Shown: positions 34,801-46,635 of the stretch, one piece after another
How the letters are laid out: each line of letters opens with the position of its first letter
How positions within the stretch are numbered: position 1 is the first letter of the stretch
From: Lautropia mirabilis
GTDB taxonomy: Bacteria > Pseudomonadota > Gammaproteobacteria > Burkholderiales > Burkholderiaceae_E
DNA: 64,000 bases
Assembly (NCBI RefSeq): GCF_900637555.1
Contig: NZ_LR134378.1
Span: 1,374,001 to 1,438,000 of the forward strand
Direction: 5' to 3'
Made by a program: the position numbers and the translations under genes
Notes under the pieces: model-generated
Database searches by the model: none
What the model was told of the DNA's origin: nothing
What the model saw: only the letters and a program-made list of their open reading frames with translations

Positions 34801-37800
34801 ATGAAGCTGGGATACAGGGTCGTCGGTGTGGTGTCGCTGTCGCTGCTGGTGCCTGGGTGGGCGTTGGCGGGAGAAGGGGCCGGCGTGGCACAGCGTGGAG
34901 CAGCCGTGGCGGAGGCTACGGGATCAGGCGTTTCCAAGGGCAAGGTCAGGAAGTCCGACAGCGCACCCAAGGCGCCGGCGGATGTCGTGGATCCAGCGGG
35001 AACGGTGAAGGACAACGACAAGGCGCCTCCGCTGCTGCCCTCATACGCTGACAGTCCCTATCGCATCGCTGATGACCAGCCCAGGCCCACCGCCGAGCAG
35101 AAGCTGAGCACCTGGGGCGCGGATGTCCGCAATCGCTGCAGCGCCACGCCGACCGAGGCGCCCTGCGCTGCCCTGGGGGTGGCCAGCATGCTCAGCAAGA
35201 AGAGCGTGCGGGTGGGGGTGGGTAACCCCGTCAATCCGCAGACGGGGCAGAAGGTGCAGATGGACCTGGATGCGGAGCCGCTGGACGGGCCGCTGGGACT
35301 GGAGATCCGCCGTCACTACAACTCGTCGCTGGCGGCCGTGGATGGCGCGCTGGGGCGTGCGTGGCATCTTTCCTATGACACGCGGCTGTTTGCAACCCGC
35401 AAGACAATCCAGATCGTTCAGGCCGATGGCATGCGGCGCATCTTCTGGCGCCCGGATGTGTCGGAGGGGGATCGTGCAGCCTGGAAGGTGGGGGCTTCCG
35501 TCGCCGGGCAGGCGCATGCAGAGCAGCAGGCCATGCAGTGCGTGGGTTCGGAGCCCGAGGACGGTACGGTCACGTCGTTGCCCCAGGGTGGGTATCGGTG
35601 GCGCTGGCCGGACGGGCGGGAGCTGGACTTCAATACGGAAGGCTGGCTGCTGGCCATCCGGCTGGACGCGCATGTGCTGCGCATCGAGCGTGCGCGGGGT
35701 GGCCGGATCCTGTCAGTGGTGGATCCGGATGGTCGCGTCATGCGCTTCCGATACGATCGTCAGAATCACCTGATGGCCATCGATCATCCGCAAGGGACAT
35801 GGCGCTACAAGGTATTGCCTACCGGTCAGCTGGTGGCCGCGGAGGCGCCCTCCGGCAACCGGCGTTTCTATCGCTACGAGGATCCCGGTTTTCCGTTTGC
35901 GCTGACGGCCATCGAGGTGGAGTCCCCCGCCCTGAAACGGCGCGTGACGCTCAGCCAGTGGCACTATGATGCGCAGGGCAGGGTGCGACAGTATGAGAGC
36001 TGGCAGGGCGAGCGGATGCAGTTTGGCTACCAGTCGGCCGATGCGGCGGGCGTGCTGCAGACCGAGGTCGAGGACCGGCAGGGGCGCAAGCAGACCTATC
36101 GGTATCGAAACTTCAATGGTAGCTGGCAGACGCTGTCCATTACCGGTCAGCAGTGCGCGCATTGCCGTCTGGCCGACCGGGACTACCGCTATGATGAAGC
36201 CGGTCATATGGTGGGCATGCATCAGAGGGTGGATGCCATGCGCCAGTCTTTCCACCGGGAATTTCGTTTTGAACGGGACATGCACGGCCGCACGCAGGCG
36301 GTCTACGTGCGCACATGGCGTGAGCGCAAGAAAGAGGTTTCCACCCAGAAACAGGGGCCGATTGCTTCCCGCTTTGCAGAGACGGCATGGCGGCTGCATC
36401 GCCGCTATGAATATGCCGACCTGAGCAATCCGTACCCCACGCTGGTCGAGCGGCCCAGTATCGAGCCTGGCAGGATGTACCAGGTGCGCTTCACCTACAC
36501 GACCATGGCAGGGCGTGTGCTGCCAGTCACGCTGACCGAATCTGGCTACAGCCTGGGGCAGCCGGTCAGCCGCACGACGACGGCGCATTATGACGACAAG
36601 GGGCTGTTGACCCATATCGACGGACCGTTGCCCGGGCCAGAGGATACGGTGCAGGTGCGTCGTGATGGCGATGATGCCCAGGGCAATTCGCGCTGGACGC
36701 TGGTGGATGCTCTGGGACGTGAAGTGTCCAGCAGTACCGATGGCTGGGCTGGCAGCAGCATGGCCTGGCTGGAGGATGTCGGGCGCTTTCATGCCGAGGC
36801 CGGGGCCCTGCGCCATGTGGCCGACAACGGTGTGCAGCAGACCATCCGGGTGGACGATTTCAATCGTGTGGTGCAGATCGTCTCACCGGATGCGGGCACG
36901 GACACGATCCATTACGACGAGGCTGATCGCGTGGTGCGCGAGACTGATGCCACGGGCGCCGTCGTGAGCTTCTTGCGGGATGCCTGGGACCGTCCGCTGG
37001 TGAAGACCGTGACGTCCCCGGACGGCTTCCGCGACGAGACACGCTACCGCTATGAAGGCCGCTGGTTGGTGGAGGTGCAGGGCAGCAACGTCACGGAGCA
37101 CTATCGCCACGATGCGCAGGGGCGCGTCGTCGAACGGCAGGTTGATCTCCATCCGGAAAACGGCGTCGTGACGAAGACCTTCCGGTACCAGTACACCTAT
37201 GCCGGCAACCAGTCGCAGCCGGATCAGGTGACGTTGCCGGATGGAAGCGTGGTGCATCGTGCCACGCAGCAGGGGCGTGATGGAAAGTTGCCCGCTGTGG
37301 AAGTGACGCTGAAGGAGCATGCGAAGGCACCGGCACGGTTGCTCTATCGTCGCGAGCTGGTGGGCAGCGCCGTTGATGGCAAGGGTGTGGAGGACCACTG
37401 GCTGCTGGGCAACGGTGTACAGCGGCAGCTGTCGTGGAATGGGGAAGGCCGTCTGGCGGAGTTCCGGGAAAGTCGACCGGGTACTGCATCTCCTGATGGA
37501 AATGCGCTGTACTCGATGCGCTATGGCTATCGGGCAGATGGCAAGGTGGCGCGCATCGATACGCAGGCGCATGCGCAGCAGTTTGCCTATGATCCGGCGG
37601 GGCGACTGATCATTGCGCAGCGTACCCGGCCTGAAGCCGCGAATGTGCGGCCAATTTCGGTGGCGGAAAAGGCCAGAACGTCTGTTGTGCCGGATGGGGC
37701 CGATACGTCAGCGTCCGTGGACATGGCTGCTTCCGCTCAGTTGGATGAAAGTGCCTGGTGGTATGCCTATGATGCCAACGGCAACCGGCTTTTCAGTGGG

Positions 37801-39828
37801 AAGCATGATCCTGCCAACGCCAACGCCAACGCCAACGCCAACGCCAACGCCAACGCCAACGCCAACGCCAGTGATACGGGCGATATCTCGGCACATGTCA
37901 GCGGCGTTCGGTCCACGTACCTGGAGGGCAGCAACCGCCTGGCAGGTGTGGAGTACGATGCCGCCGGCCGTCCCCTGCAATGGAATGACTGGAAACTGAC
38001 CTGGCACCCGGGCGGCCAGATCCTGTCCATGGTGCATGCGGATGGTAGCAGCATCCGCTACTACTACAACCATCGGGGTGAGCGGGTTGCACGCCGCGAG
38101 GGGCAGCAATGGGACTTTTACGACTACGTGGAAGGCCGGTTGCAGGTACAGGCAACAACCGCCCACGAGGGCATGCGCCTGTGGTGGCATGAGGGAGAGA
38201 TTCCGGTAGCTGTCATGGAGCGCAGCCCGGGGCAGAAAGGCTGGCTCTTCGACAAGGCCGGTACGCTGAGCATCGACTGGCTGCATGTGGATCATCGCGG
38301 CCTGCCAATGATGCGATCCGACGCGGAAGGGCGCATTGTCTGGCAGCAGCAGTATGGGCCTTTCGGCGAACCTGAGGCATTAGATGGGCTGGTGGTGTTC
38401 CGGGAAGATTCTGCACGCCTGTTTGGTGTTGACCCCATGCTGCGCTTCCCCGGTCAGTGGGCCGATGCAGCAACCGGTCTCTACTACAACATGCGCCGGG
38501 ACTATGACCCCACGCTGGGACGCTATGTGTCACCGGACCCGCTGGGCCTGCGTGCGGGGCCCAATCCGTACCTGTATGTGGATGCCGATCCGATGCGAAA
38601 CGTGGATCCGACGGGCCTGATGCTGTTTGCCTTTGACGGAACGTACAACGCGCCGGACAAGCCGACGAACATCTGGCACTTCTACCAGGCCTATGACGCG
38701 AAGGCCAACGGGCCGGGAGGCGATGTACTACGGCCGTACCTGGAGGGGGTGGGTGTCGAATTTGGGCCACATGCGGCGTACAACAGGACAAGCGGGCCTG
38801 TTCACCGGGAGAAGATCGAACCCATTACCGCAGACAAGTGGAAGGACAACGTCAACTACCAGGTCGGCCGTTTCATGAAGGCGGTCGAACAGCTGAAGGA
38901 AGGCGAGACACTGAACATTGACGTGGTCGGTTTCTCACGGGGTGCTGTTCAGGCCCTGGAGTTTGGGCGAATCATTGCCAGGAAGCTGGAGTCGGGGGAA
39001 ATCGATGCGGCCAAGGCTGGCCAAGTGAAGCTGCGCTTCATGGGGCTGATGGACCCGGTCTTCACCAACATGTATGACGGCGTGAAAAACTGGGAGACAG
39101 CTTGCAAGCCCATGGAAGTGAGCGAAAAGTGGGAGCATGTCGTGAACATCATCGCTGCACATGATGTACGAGGAAAGCTGTTCGATGGGGCTTCATTGGG
39201 TGGTCAGGTAAATACAGTGCCTATGCGTGGTACGAAAATGGAGGAGGGTAGTACTGCACGGATTGATGCCGATGGAAACGTGATTGGTATCCGGGAGGAG
39301 TTCATGATGGCAGGTGCCCATTCAGACATTGGCGGAGGCTATCCTGCGCCTGGGACGAGTGAGCCGGATGGTGATCTTTCGGATATCGCTCTTTGGGTTC
39401 TTATGGAAAGGGCTGAACGAGCCGGGGTCAAATTGGGTGACTTGCCCGATGGCCTGAAGAGGGTTGACATGCCGGTTGTCCATGGAGATGGAACGGGCAT
39501 AGAAGGTAGCGATGGTCGAGAAATTCTTCAAGATGGGAGAATTGTTAGTGACTATAAGACGGAAATATATGGGGTTCGTCCCTATGATTTAGGGCGTGAC
39601 TCCGTTTTCTGGGTGGGCCGGCACCCGGAGCTTGAAGAGATTGGATTGGAAAGGGCGGCAACCCTTGAAGATCGTAAACGCATGAAGGAACAAGGTAGGG
39701 TTCCTGAATCGGCTATGTCAGAGGGTGATCGCGTCAGGTATATCAATATGGCTGTCTATTGCGAATACCTGAAGAGAACCCAGATCCTTCTGGACAGCAA
39801 GTACAGCAGCTACTGTCGTCAGCCTTGA
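34801..39828 (+). CDS. Secreted RHS/YD-repeat protein with C-terminal DUF2235 (Tle1-like) lipase domain
   Basis: This is a 1675-residue polymorphic-toxin-type protein. ATG 34801 gives a Sec signal peptide (MKLGYRVVGVVSLSLL..., cleavage after ALA). A DUF6531-like block (NPQTGQKVQMDLDAEPLDGPLG... LGRAWHLSYD) opens the RHS shell, followed by many YD repeats (RYDEAGHM, HYDEADRVV, YDAAGRPLQW). The core ends with the RHS hallmark DPLGLRAGPNPYLYVDADP and DPTGL. The tip domain resembles DUF2235/Tle1 alpha/beta hydrolases: FDGT (Asp1279), nucleophile Ser1379 in GFSRGA, and GAHSDIGGGY with His1507 and Asp1509. It should act as a phospholipase or esterase toxin. A (Ala-Asn)9 tract sits near residues 1005-1022. 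Two small membrane-protein genes follow and may provide immunity. No PAAR domain is visible. Confidence 0.85.
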   Translation: MKLGYRVVGVVSLSLLVPGWALAGEGAGVAQRGAAVAEATGSGVSKGKVRKSDSAPKAPADVVDPAGTVKDNDKAPPLLPSYADSPYRIADDQPRPTAEQKLSTWGADVRNRCSATPTEAPCAALGVASMLSKKSVRVGVGNPVNPQTGQKVQMDLDAEPLDGPLGLEIRRHYNSSLAAVDGALGRAWHLSYDTRLFATRKTIQIVQADGMRRIFWRPDVSEGDRAAWKVGASVAGQAHAEQQAMQCVGSEPEDGTVTSLPQGGYRWRWPDGRELDFNTEGWLLAIRLDAHVLRIERARGGRILSVVDPDGRVMRFRYDRQNHLMAIDHPQGTWRYKVLPTGQLVAAEAPSGNRRFYRYEDPGFPFALTAIEVESPALKRRVTLSQWHYDAQGRVRQYESWQGERMQFGYQSADAAGVLQTEVEDRQGRKQTYRYRNFNGSWQTLSITGQQCAHCRLADRDYRYDEAGHMVGMHQRVDAMRQSFHREFRFERDMHGRTQAVYVRTWRERKKEVSTQKQGPIASRFAETAWRLHRRYEYADLSNPYPTLVERPSIEPGRMYQVRFTYTTMAGRVLPVTLTESGYSLGQPVSRTTTAHYDDKGLLTHIDGPLPGPEDTVQVRRDGDDAQGNSRWTLVDALGREVSSSTDGWAGSSMAWLEDVGRFHAEAGALRHVADNGVQQTIRVDDFNRVVQIVSPDAGTDTIHYDEADRVVRETDATGAVVSFLRDAWDRPLVKTVTSPDGFRDETRYRYEGRWLVEVQGSNVTEHYRHDAQGRVVERQVDLHPENGVVTKTFRYQYTYAGNQSQPDQVTLPDGSVVHRATQQGRDGKLPAVEVTLKEHAKAPARLLYRRELVGSAVDGKGVEDHWLLGNGVQRQLSWNGEGRLAEFRESRPGTASPDGNALYSMRYGYRADGKVARIDTQAHAQQFAYDPAGRLIIAQRTRPEAANVRPISVAEKARTSVVPDGADTSASVDMAASAQLDESAWWYAYDANGNRLFSGKHDPANANANANANANANANANASDTGDISAHVSGVRSTYLEGSNRLAGVEYDAAGRPLQWNDWKLTWHPGGQILSMVHADGSSIRYYYNHRGERVARREGQQWDFYDYVEGRLQVQATTAHEGMRLWWHEGEIPVAVMERSPGQKGWLFDKAGTLSIDWLHVDHRGLPMMRSDAEGRIVWQQQYGPFGEPEALDGLVVFREDSARLFGVDPMLRFPGQWADAATGLYYNMRRDYDPTLGRYVSPDPLGLRAGPNPYLYVDADPMRNVDPTGLMLFAFDGTYNAPDKPTNIWHFYQAYDAKANGPGGDVLRPYLEGVGVEFGPHAAYNRTSGPVHREKIEPITADKWKDNVNYQVGRFMKAVEQLKEGETLNIDVVGFSRGAVQALEFGRIIARKLESGEIDAAKAGQVKLRFMGLMDPVFTNMYDGVKNWETACKPMEVSEKWEHVVNIIAAHDVRGKLFDGASLGGQVNTVPMRGTKMEEGSTARIDADGNVIGIREEFMMAGAHSDIGGGYPAPGTSEPDGDLSDIALWVLMERAERAGVKLGDLPDGLKRVDMPVVHGDGTGIEGSDGREILQDGRIVSDYKTEIYGVRPYDLGRDSVFWVGRHPELEEIGLERAATLEDRKRMKEQGRVPESAMSEGDRVRYINMAVYCEYLKRTQILLDSKYSSYCRQP
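37813..37866 (+). repeat. Hexanucleotide tandem repeat (GCCAAC)9 inside the RHS gene
   Basis: Nine perfect tandem copies of GCCAAC encode alternating Ala-Asn, followed by a partial GCCA. A 6-bp unit keeps the frame, so copy-number change would lengthen or shorten a spacer rather than switch the gene off. Confidence 0.95.
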
Positions 39829-39876
39829 TGAACGGATGTTCTCGTTCAGTTCAAAGGACTGGATTGGAGGATGGAA

Positions 39877-40389
39877 ATGCGTGAGTCAGAGAAGTGTTTG
39901 AGGGCCGATGTCGGGCGTGATGGCGTTGCGCAGGATGCGGAACCGAGGGCAACGGTGGGCAGAAGGCGGTATGGCCGATGGAAATGGATTTTTGCGTCCA
40001 TCGGCGTGGTCCTTGTCATGGCGCTGATCTCTCGTAAGGGGCCCATGGAGGCGCTGTTCACACTGTTGCTCTATCTTGTCCAGGGAGGCGTGGTGCCCTG
40101 TGTCCTGCTTCTGGTGGCAGCAGAGATCCATGGGAGACGACGCCGGGCGAGAGATGGGCTTCGACGGCGCGAAGAGGGCACTAGCGTCCGCGAGGAAGGC
40201 GAGATGTTGGCTGGAAGCGTGCATTCATCATCCGCTGACCAACGCTCGGACAGGGAGAAGGTTTCCCTTCGTGATGTGGAGGGGCTGTTGTTCTGGGGAT
40301 GGTTGCTGTTCCTGATGATGGCTTGCTTCTTTCTGTTCGATAGGGGCGAGATCGCTGCCACGGACGGCTTTGGTGTGAACTTCAGGTGA
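39877..40389 (+). CDS. Small membrane protein, candidate immunity protein 1
   Basis: This is a 170-residue protein that I do not recognise by family. The GGAGG at 39866-39870 fits ATG 39877 (six-base spacing) and not ATG 39871, which it abuts. Visible layout is a charged N-terminus, two membrane segments (WIFASIGVVLVMALIS; LFTLLLYLVQGGVVPCVLLLVAAEI), a basic patch (HGRRRRARDGLRRRE), a polar cytoplasmic-type loop, and a third segment (LLFWGWLLFLMMACFFLF). It lies 48 nt after the RHS-lipase gene on the same strand, the usual place for an immunity gene. The layout is shared with the next gene, suggesting duplication. The immunity role is inference. Confidence 0.6.
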   Translation: MRESEKCLRADVGRDGVAQDAEPRATVGRRRYGRWKWIFASIGVVLVMALISRKGPMEALFTLLLYLVQGGVVPCVLLLVAAEIHGRRRRARDGLRRREEGTSVREEGEMLAGSVHSSSADQRSDREKVSLRDVEGLLFWGWLLFLMMACFFLFDRGEIAATDGFGVNFR

Positions 40390-40533
40390 TCGTTCTACCT
40401 GGGATGGTGGGCGCTCAGAAAGCTACTGAGGAGGCCAAGCGTGGCATGGGTAGTGGCATTGTTTTGCCCGGTCTTGTTGGCTCTGTGGCGCTGAAAGCGC
40501 AATGACGAGCACGTCGATTGATGTGGGTGTGTC

Positions 40534-41193
40534 ATGAGAAAGTGGCTTGCGTTCTCGATCGTTGGCATTCTGCTGCTCTCAATGCTTCAGGGCGGCCAAG
40601 GGTTCCTCGATTCCCTGTTGATGCTGCTGTTCTTTCTGATCTTCGACGGGAAAGGGCATGTCGTCGTGGTTCTGCTGGTGCTGGCTCTGCTGGTGGCTCG
40701 TGAGGTGAGGGCGCGAAGGGCAAGGGAGCTGGCAGGGAAGCAGCTGGTGGAAGTCATCCGGCAAAGGACGGCTGCCATGGAAGCCCGGATTGCGCTTCTG
40801 GAAGGAAGGGCTCCGGACGTCAAGGCGGGAGGGGGCGAGGGCGACGATCTGGCCGTCCATGCCGCAGAGCGCGGCGCGGCCAAAGGTGGTGCGATGGCCG
40901 GCGGCTTTGGAACGGCAGGGGCTGGATCATCCCTCGGAAAGGCAGGGCCTGGTCAGGCCAAGGGGAATGAGGGTGCTGCGCCCAGGGATGTGGGTGGTCG
41001 CGTGAAGCCGGAGGATGTGGCGGGCGACGAGGGGCCGGGATGGCGCGTCCTGTTTGTGGATCTGGCGAAGATGGTTGTCTTCGTGTCCTTTCTCGCGCTT
41101 CTGTGGGCCGGCAGTGCCCATCTGTTTGCCTGTGGCGAGCCAAAGCTGGGTCGGCTCGAGGTCTCATTCGAGAAGTGCGAGATGCACCGATGA
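40534..41193 (+). CDS. Small membrane protein, candidate immunity protein 2
   Basis: This is a 219-residue unrecognised protein with the same architecture as its upstream neighbour. It has two N-terminal membrane segments (WLAFSIVGILLLSML; LLMLLFFLIFDGKGHVVVVLLVLALLV), then a basic REVRARRARE patch and a coiled-coil-like helix (VIRQRTAAMEARIALLEG). A Gly/Ala-rich loop of about 80 residues follows, then a third membrane segment (MVVFVSFLALLWAGSAHLFAC) and a short Cys-containing tail. The K/R-W-hydrophobic start and the (L/V)A.E/REV-basic patch align by eye with the previous protein. There is no clear ribosome binding site. It is a candidate second immunity gene of the RHS locus. Nothing indicates enzymatic activity. 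Confidence 0.55.
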   Translation: MRKWLAFSIVGILLLSMLQGGQGFLDSLLMLLFFLIFDGKGHVVVVLLVLALLVAREVRARRARELAGKQLVEVIRQRTAAMEARIALLEGRAPDVKAGGGEGDDLAVHAAERGAAKGGAMAGGFGTAGAGSSLGKAGPGQAKGNEGAAPRDVGGRVKPEDVAGDEGPGWRVLFVDLAKMVVFVSFLALLWAGSAHLFACGEPKLGRLEVSFEKCEMHR

Positions 41194-41387
41194 ACGATGC
41201 GGGCATGCCATGGGTCATGCCGCTCCGGCTGGGCTGATCGGGCGGAAGGGCTTGATGGGTCAGCCCTCAGGTGAGCGGCGTCTCCTTGCTGCTCCTGGGG
41301 AGCGTACGTCTTGTCGAAAGGGGCCTTTGAAGGGGCCCGATCCATACTGCTTGACCTTGGACCTTTGGGCCCTTGGACCCTTGGGCT

Positions 41388-41885
41388 TTATGGCGTGACC
41401 AGCGCAAAGACGAAGATGCCGATCATCAGGAAGGTGAGGGCGATCTTGATGAGCATGCCGATGACCATGCCCAGCCAGGTGGCGATGCCGACGTTGCGGG
41501 CGCGGATGAGGTCGCGGTCGTAGAGGTACTGGCCGATGGCGGCGCCCAGCAGGGGCATGAAAAGCAGGCCCCAGAGGCCGCTGAAGACGCCGGCGATGGT
41601 GCCGATGAACGAGCCGACGATGGCTTCACGGCTGGCGCCGACCTTCTTGGCGCCCAGGATGCCGGCGATGTAGTCCAGCACCCAGGCCACGATGGTGATG
41701 GCCAGGCAGATGCCGACGGTCAGGCCGCTGACGACGGAGAAGTCGTCGATCCAGGCGGTGAGCAGGATGCCCAGGAAGACAAAGAAGACGCCGGGCAGCG
41801 CGGGCAGCACGGTGCCGGCGACGCCGATGAGGATCAGCGTGATGCCGATCAGCCAGAGGGTGACGGTGAGGGTGGTGGCGGCCAT
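41388..41885 (-). CDS. DUF456 family membrane protein
   Basis: This is a 165-residue integral membrane protein of the DUF456 family. The N-terminal helix has GVAGTVLPALPGVFFVFLGILLTAW, typical of the family, and GAKKVGASREAIVGSFIGTIAGVF plus LLGAAIGQYL follow. About five membrane segments can be counted, and function is unknown. The gene sits alone on the minus strand between the RHS locus and trhO. The 194-nt gap to the RHS-side gene contains imperfect tandem CCTTGGAC/CCTTTGGG motifs near 41352-41386. No strong ribosome binding site precedes ATG 41885. Confidence 0.85.
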   Translation of the reverse strand: MAATTLTVTLWLIGITLILIGVAGTVLPALPGVFFVFLGILLTAWIDDFSVVSGLTVGICLAITIVAWVLDYIAGILGAKKVGASREAIVGSFIGTIAGVFSGLWGLLFMPLLGAAIGQYLYDRDLIRARNVGIATWLGMVIGMLIKIALTFLMIGIFVFALVTP

Positions 41886-42016
41886 GGCGTGGTGAAGACA
41901 GGGGAAGGACTGGGGGATCGTGCAGGGAGGGTGACGCCGGGTGTGCCGGGCGAGCGTGCCCGGCGCGTCAGAATATGGGGGCGATGGTGCCCGCAGGCAA
42001 GCGGGCGGGCAGTCGG

Positions 42017-42835
42017 TCAGCTTCCCTGGCTGGGGGGCTGGGAGGCGGTGTCGTGCTTCGGTGCGGGATGGACGGTTCGGGTGTCGAAGTCCTGTTCCCA
42101 GGTGCCAGGGGCCAGATCGGTGGTGAGGGAGACACGGCGGTCGAAGACGAAGAGTTCACCGTCCCAGTGCTTCCCACCGGTGTGTTCGAAGTAGTCCAGC
42201 ACGCCGCCGTCAAGCTGGACGACGTTGTCGTAGCCGTTGGCGGCCATCCAGAGGGCTGCCTTCTCGCAGCGGATGCCGCCGGTGCAGTAGGTGACGATGC
42301 GCTTGCCGGCCAGTTGGGGGCGGTGGGCCTCCAGGGCGGCAGGCAGTTCGGTGAACTTGGTGATGTGCGGGTTGATGGCGCCGTGGAAGTGGCCGACCTG
42401 GACCTCGAAGTCGTTGCGGGTGTCGATGATGGCGATGTCGCGGCCGTCGTCGTCGTGGCCTTCGTCGATCCAGCGGGCCAGGGTCTCGGGCGAGACGGTG
42501 GCGGCGCGGCCGTCGGCCGGACGGATGCCGGGCTGGCGGAAGGTGATGGTCTCGCGCTTGATCTTCACCAGGAAGCGGTTGAAGCTCTGCTCGTCCGAGA
42601 GGCTTTCCTTGATGTGCATGTTGGCCAGCGGGGGGAGGCTGCGCAGCACGTCGGCAAAGGCGCGGGCGTTGTCTGTCGGCCCGCTCAGCATGATGTTGAC
42701 GCCTTCGGGGGTGAGCAGGATGGTGCCACGCATGTCCAGGCGGCGACCTTCGGCCAGCAGGTGGGCGCGCAGCCCGGGCAGGTCGTCGAGGTCGGCAAAC
42801 TGGTAGGCGGCCAGGTTCAGGTAGGTGTTCGGCAT
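42017..42835 (-). CDS. trhO: tRNA uridine-34 hydroxylase TrhO (YceA, rhodanese fold)
   Basis: This is a 272-residue protein matching TrhO/YceA, which forms 5-hydroxyuridine at the wobble position of several tRNAs. An N-terminal acylphosphatase-like domain (RRLDMRGTILLTPEGVNIMLSG) precedes the rhodanese domain. That domain contains IIDTRNDFEVQVGHF and the active loop YCTGGIRCEKA with the reactive Cys. The C-terminal extension reads GGKHWDGELFVFDRRVSL. The last 20 residues are low complexity. TAGAAT lies nine bases before ATG 42835 with no ribosome binding site, so the transcript may be nearly leaderless. It is divergent from dnaE, 188 nt away. Confidence 0.92.
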   Translation of the reverse strand: MPNTYLNLAAYQFADLDDLPGLRAHLLAEGRRLDMRGTILLTPEGVNIMLSGPTDNARAFADVLRSLPPLANMHIKESLSDEQSFNRFLVKIKRETITFRQPGIRPADGRAATVSPETLARWIDEGHDDDGRDIAIIDTRNDFEVQVGHFHGAINPHITKFTELPAALEAHRPQLAGKRIVTYCTGGIRCEKAALWMAANGYDNVVQLDGGVLDYFEHTGGKHWDGELFVFDRRVSLTTDLAPGTWEQDFDTRTVHPAPKHDTASQPPSQGS

Positions 42836-42844
42836 GATGGAAGG

Positions 42845-42850
42845 ATTCTA
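42845..42850 (-). promoter_or_regulatory. TAGAAT hexamer nine bases before trhO
   Basis: A -10-like hexamer on the minus strand lies close to the start codon. It is less tightly placed than those at gluQ, rhlE and dnaE. Confidence 0.3.
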
Positions 42851-43011
42851 CCGGTCCGCGCCCAGGGCGGGGTGGCGGGCAGGCAGGCCGGAAGGGGCCT
42901 GGGCCCCGTCGGACACAGGGCAGCGCCGGGCGGGTGGGCGCTGCGTCAGGGGGCGGAAGGCGGGATCGCAGGCCGGGCCCGATGGACATACCGCCATGGC
43001 CCTTGGGCACG

Positions 43012-43017
43012 TACAAT
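43012..43017 (+). promoter_or_regulatory. TACAAT hexamer six bases before dnaE
   Basis: The sequence and spacing are the same as at rhlE: TACAATCGG, then the start codon six bases after TACAAT, with no ribosome binding site. This is a leaderless promoter candidate. The -35 is poor. Confidence 0.4.
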
Positions 43018-43023
43018 CGGCGG

Positions 43024-46631
<3,608 letters not shown>

Positions 46632-46635
<4 letters not shown>

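Noticed and set aside
37813-37866. Short tandem repeat considered as a CRISPR or VNTR-like array
   Set aside because: There are no spacers, the unit is 6 bp, and it lies inside the RHS reading frame as Ala-Asn codons.
40518-40703. 61-codon ORF overlapping the second candidate immunity gene
   Set aside because: It is in another frame of a membrane protein with clear helices. The overlapping frame has no features of its own.
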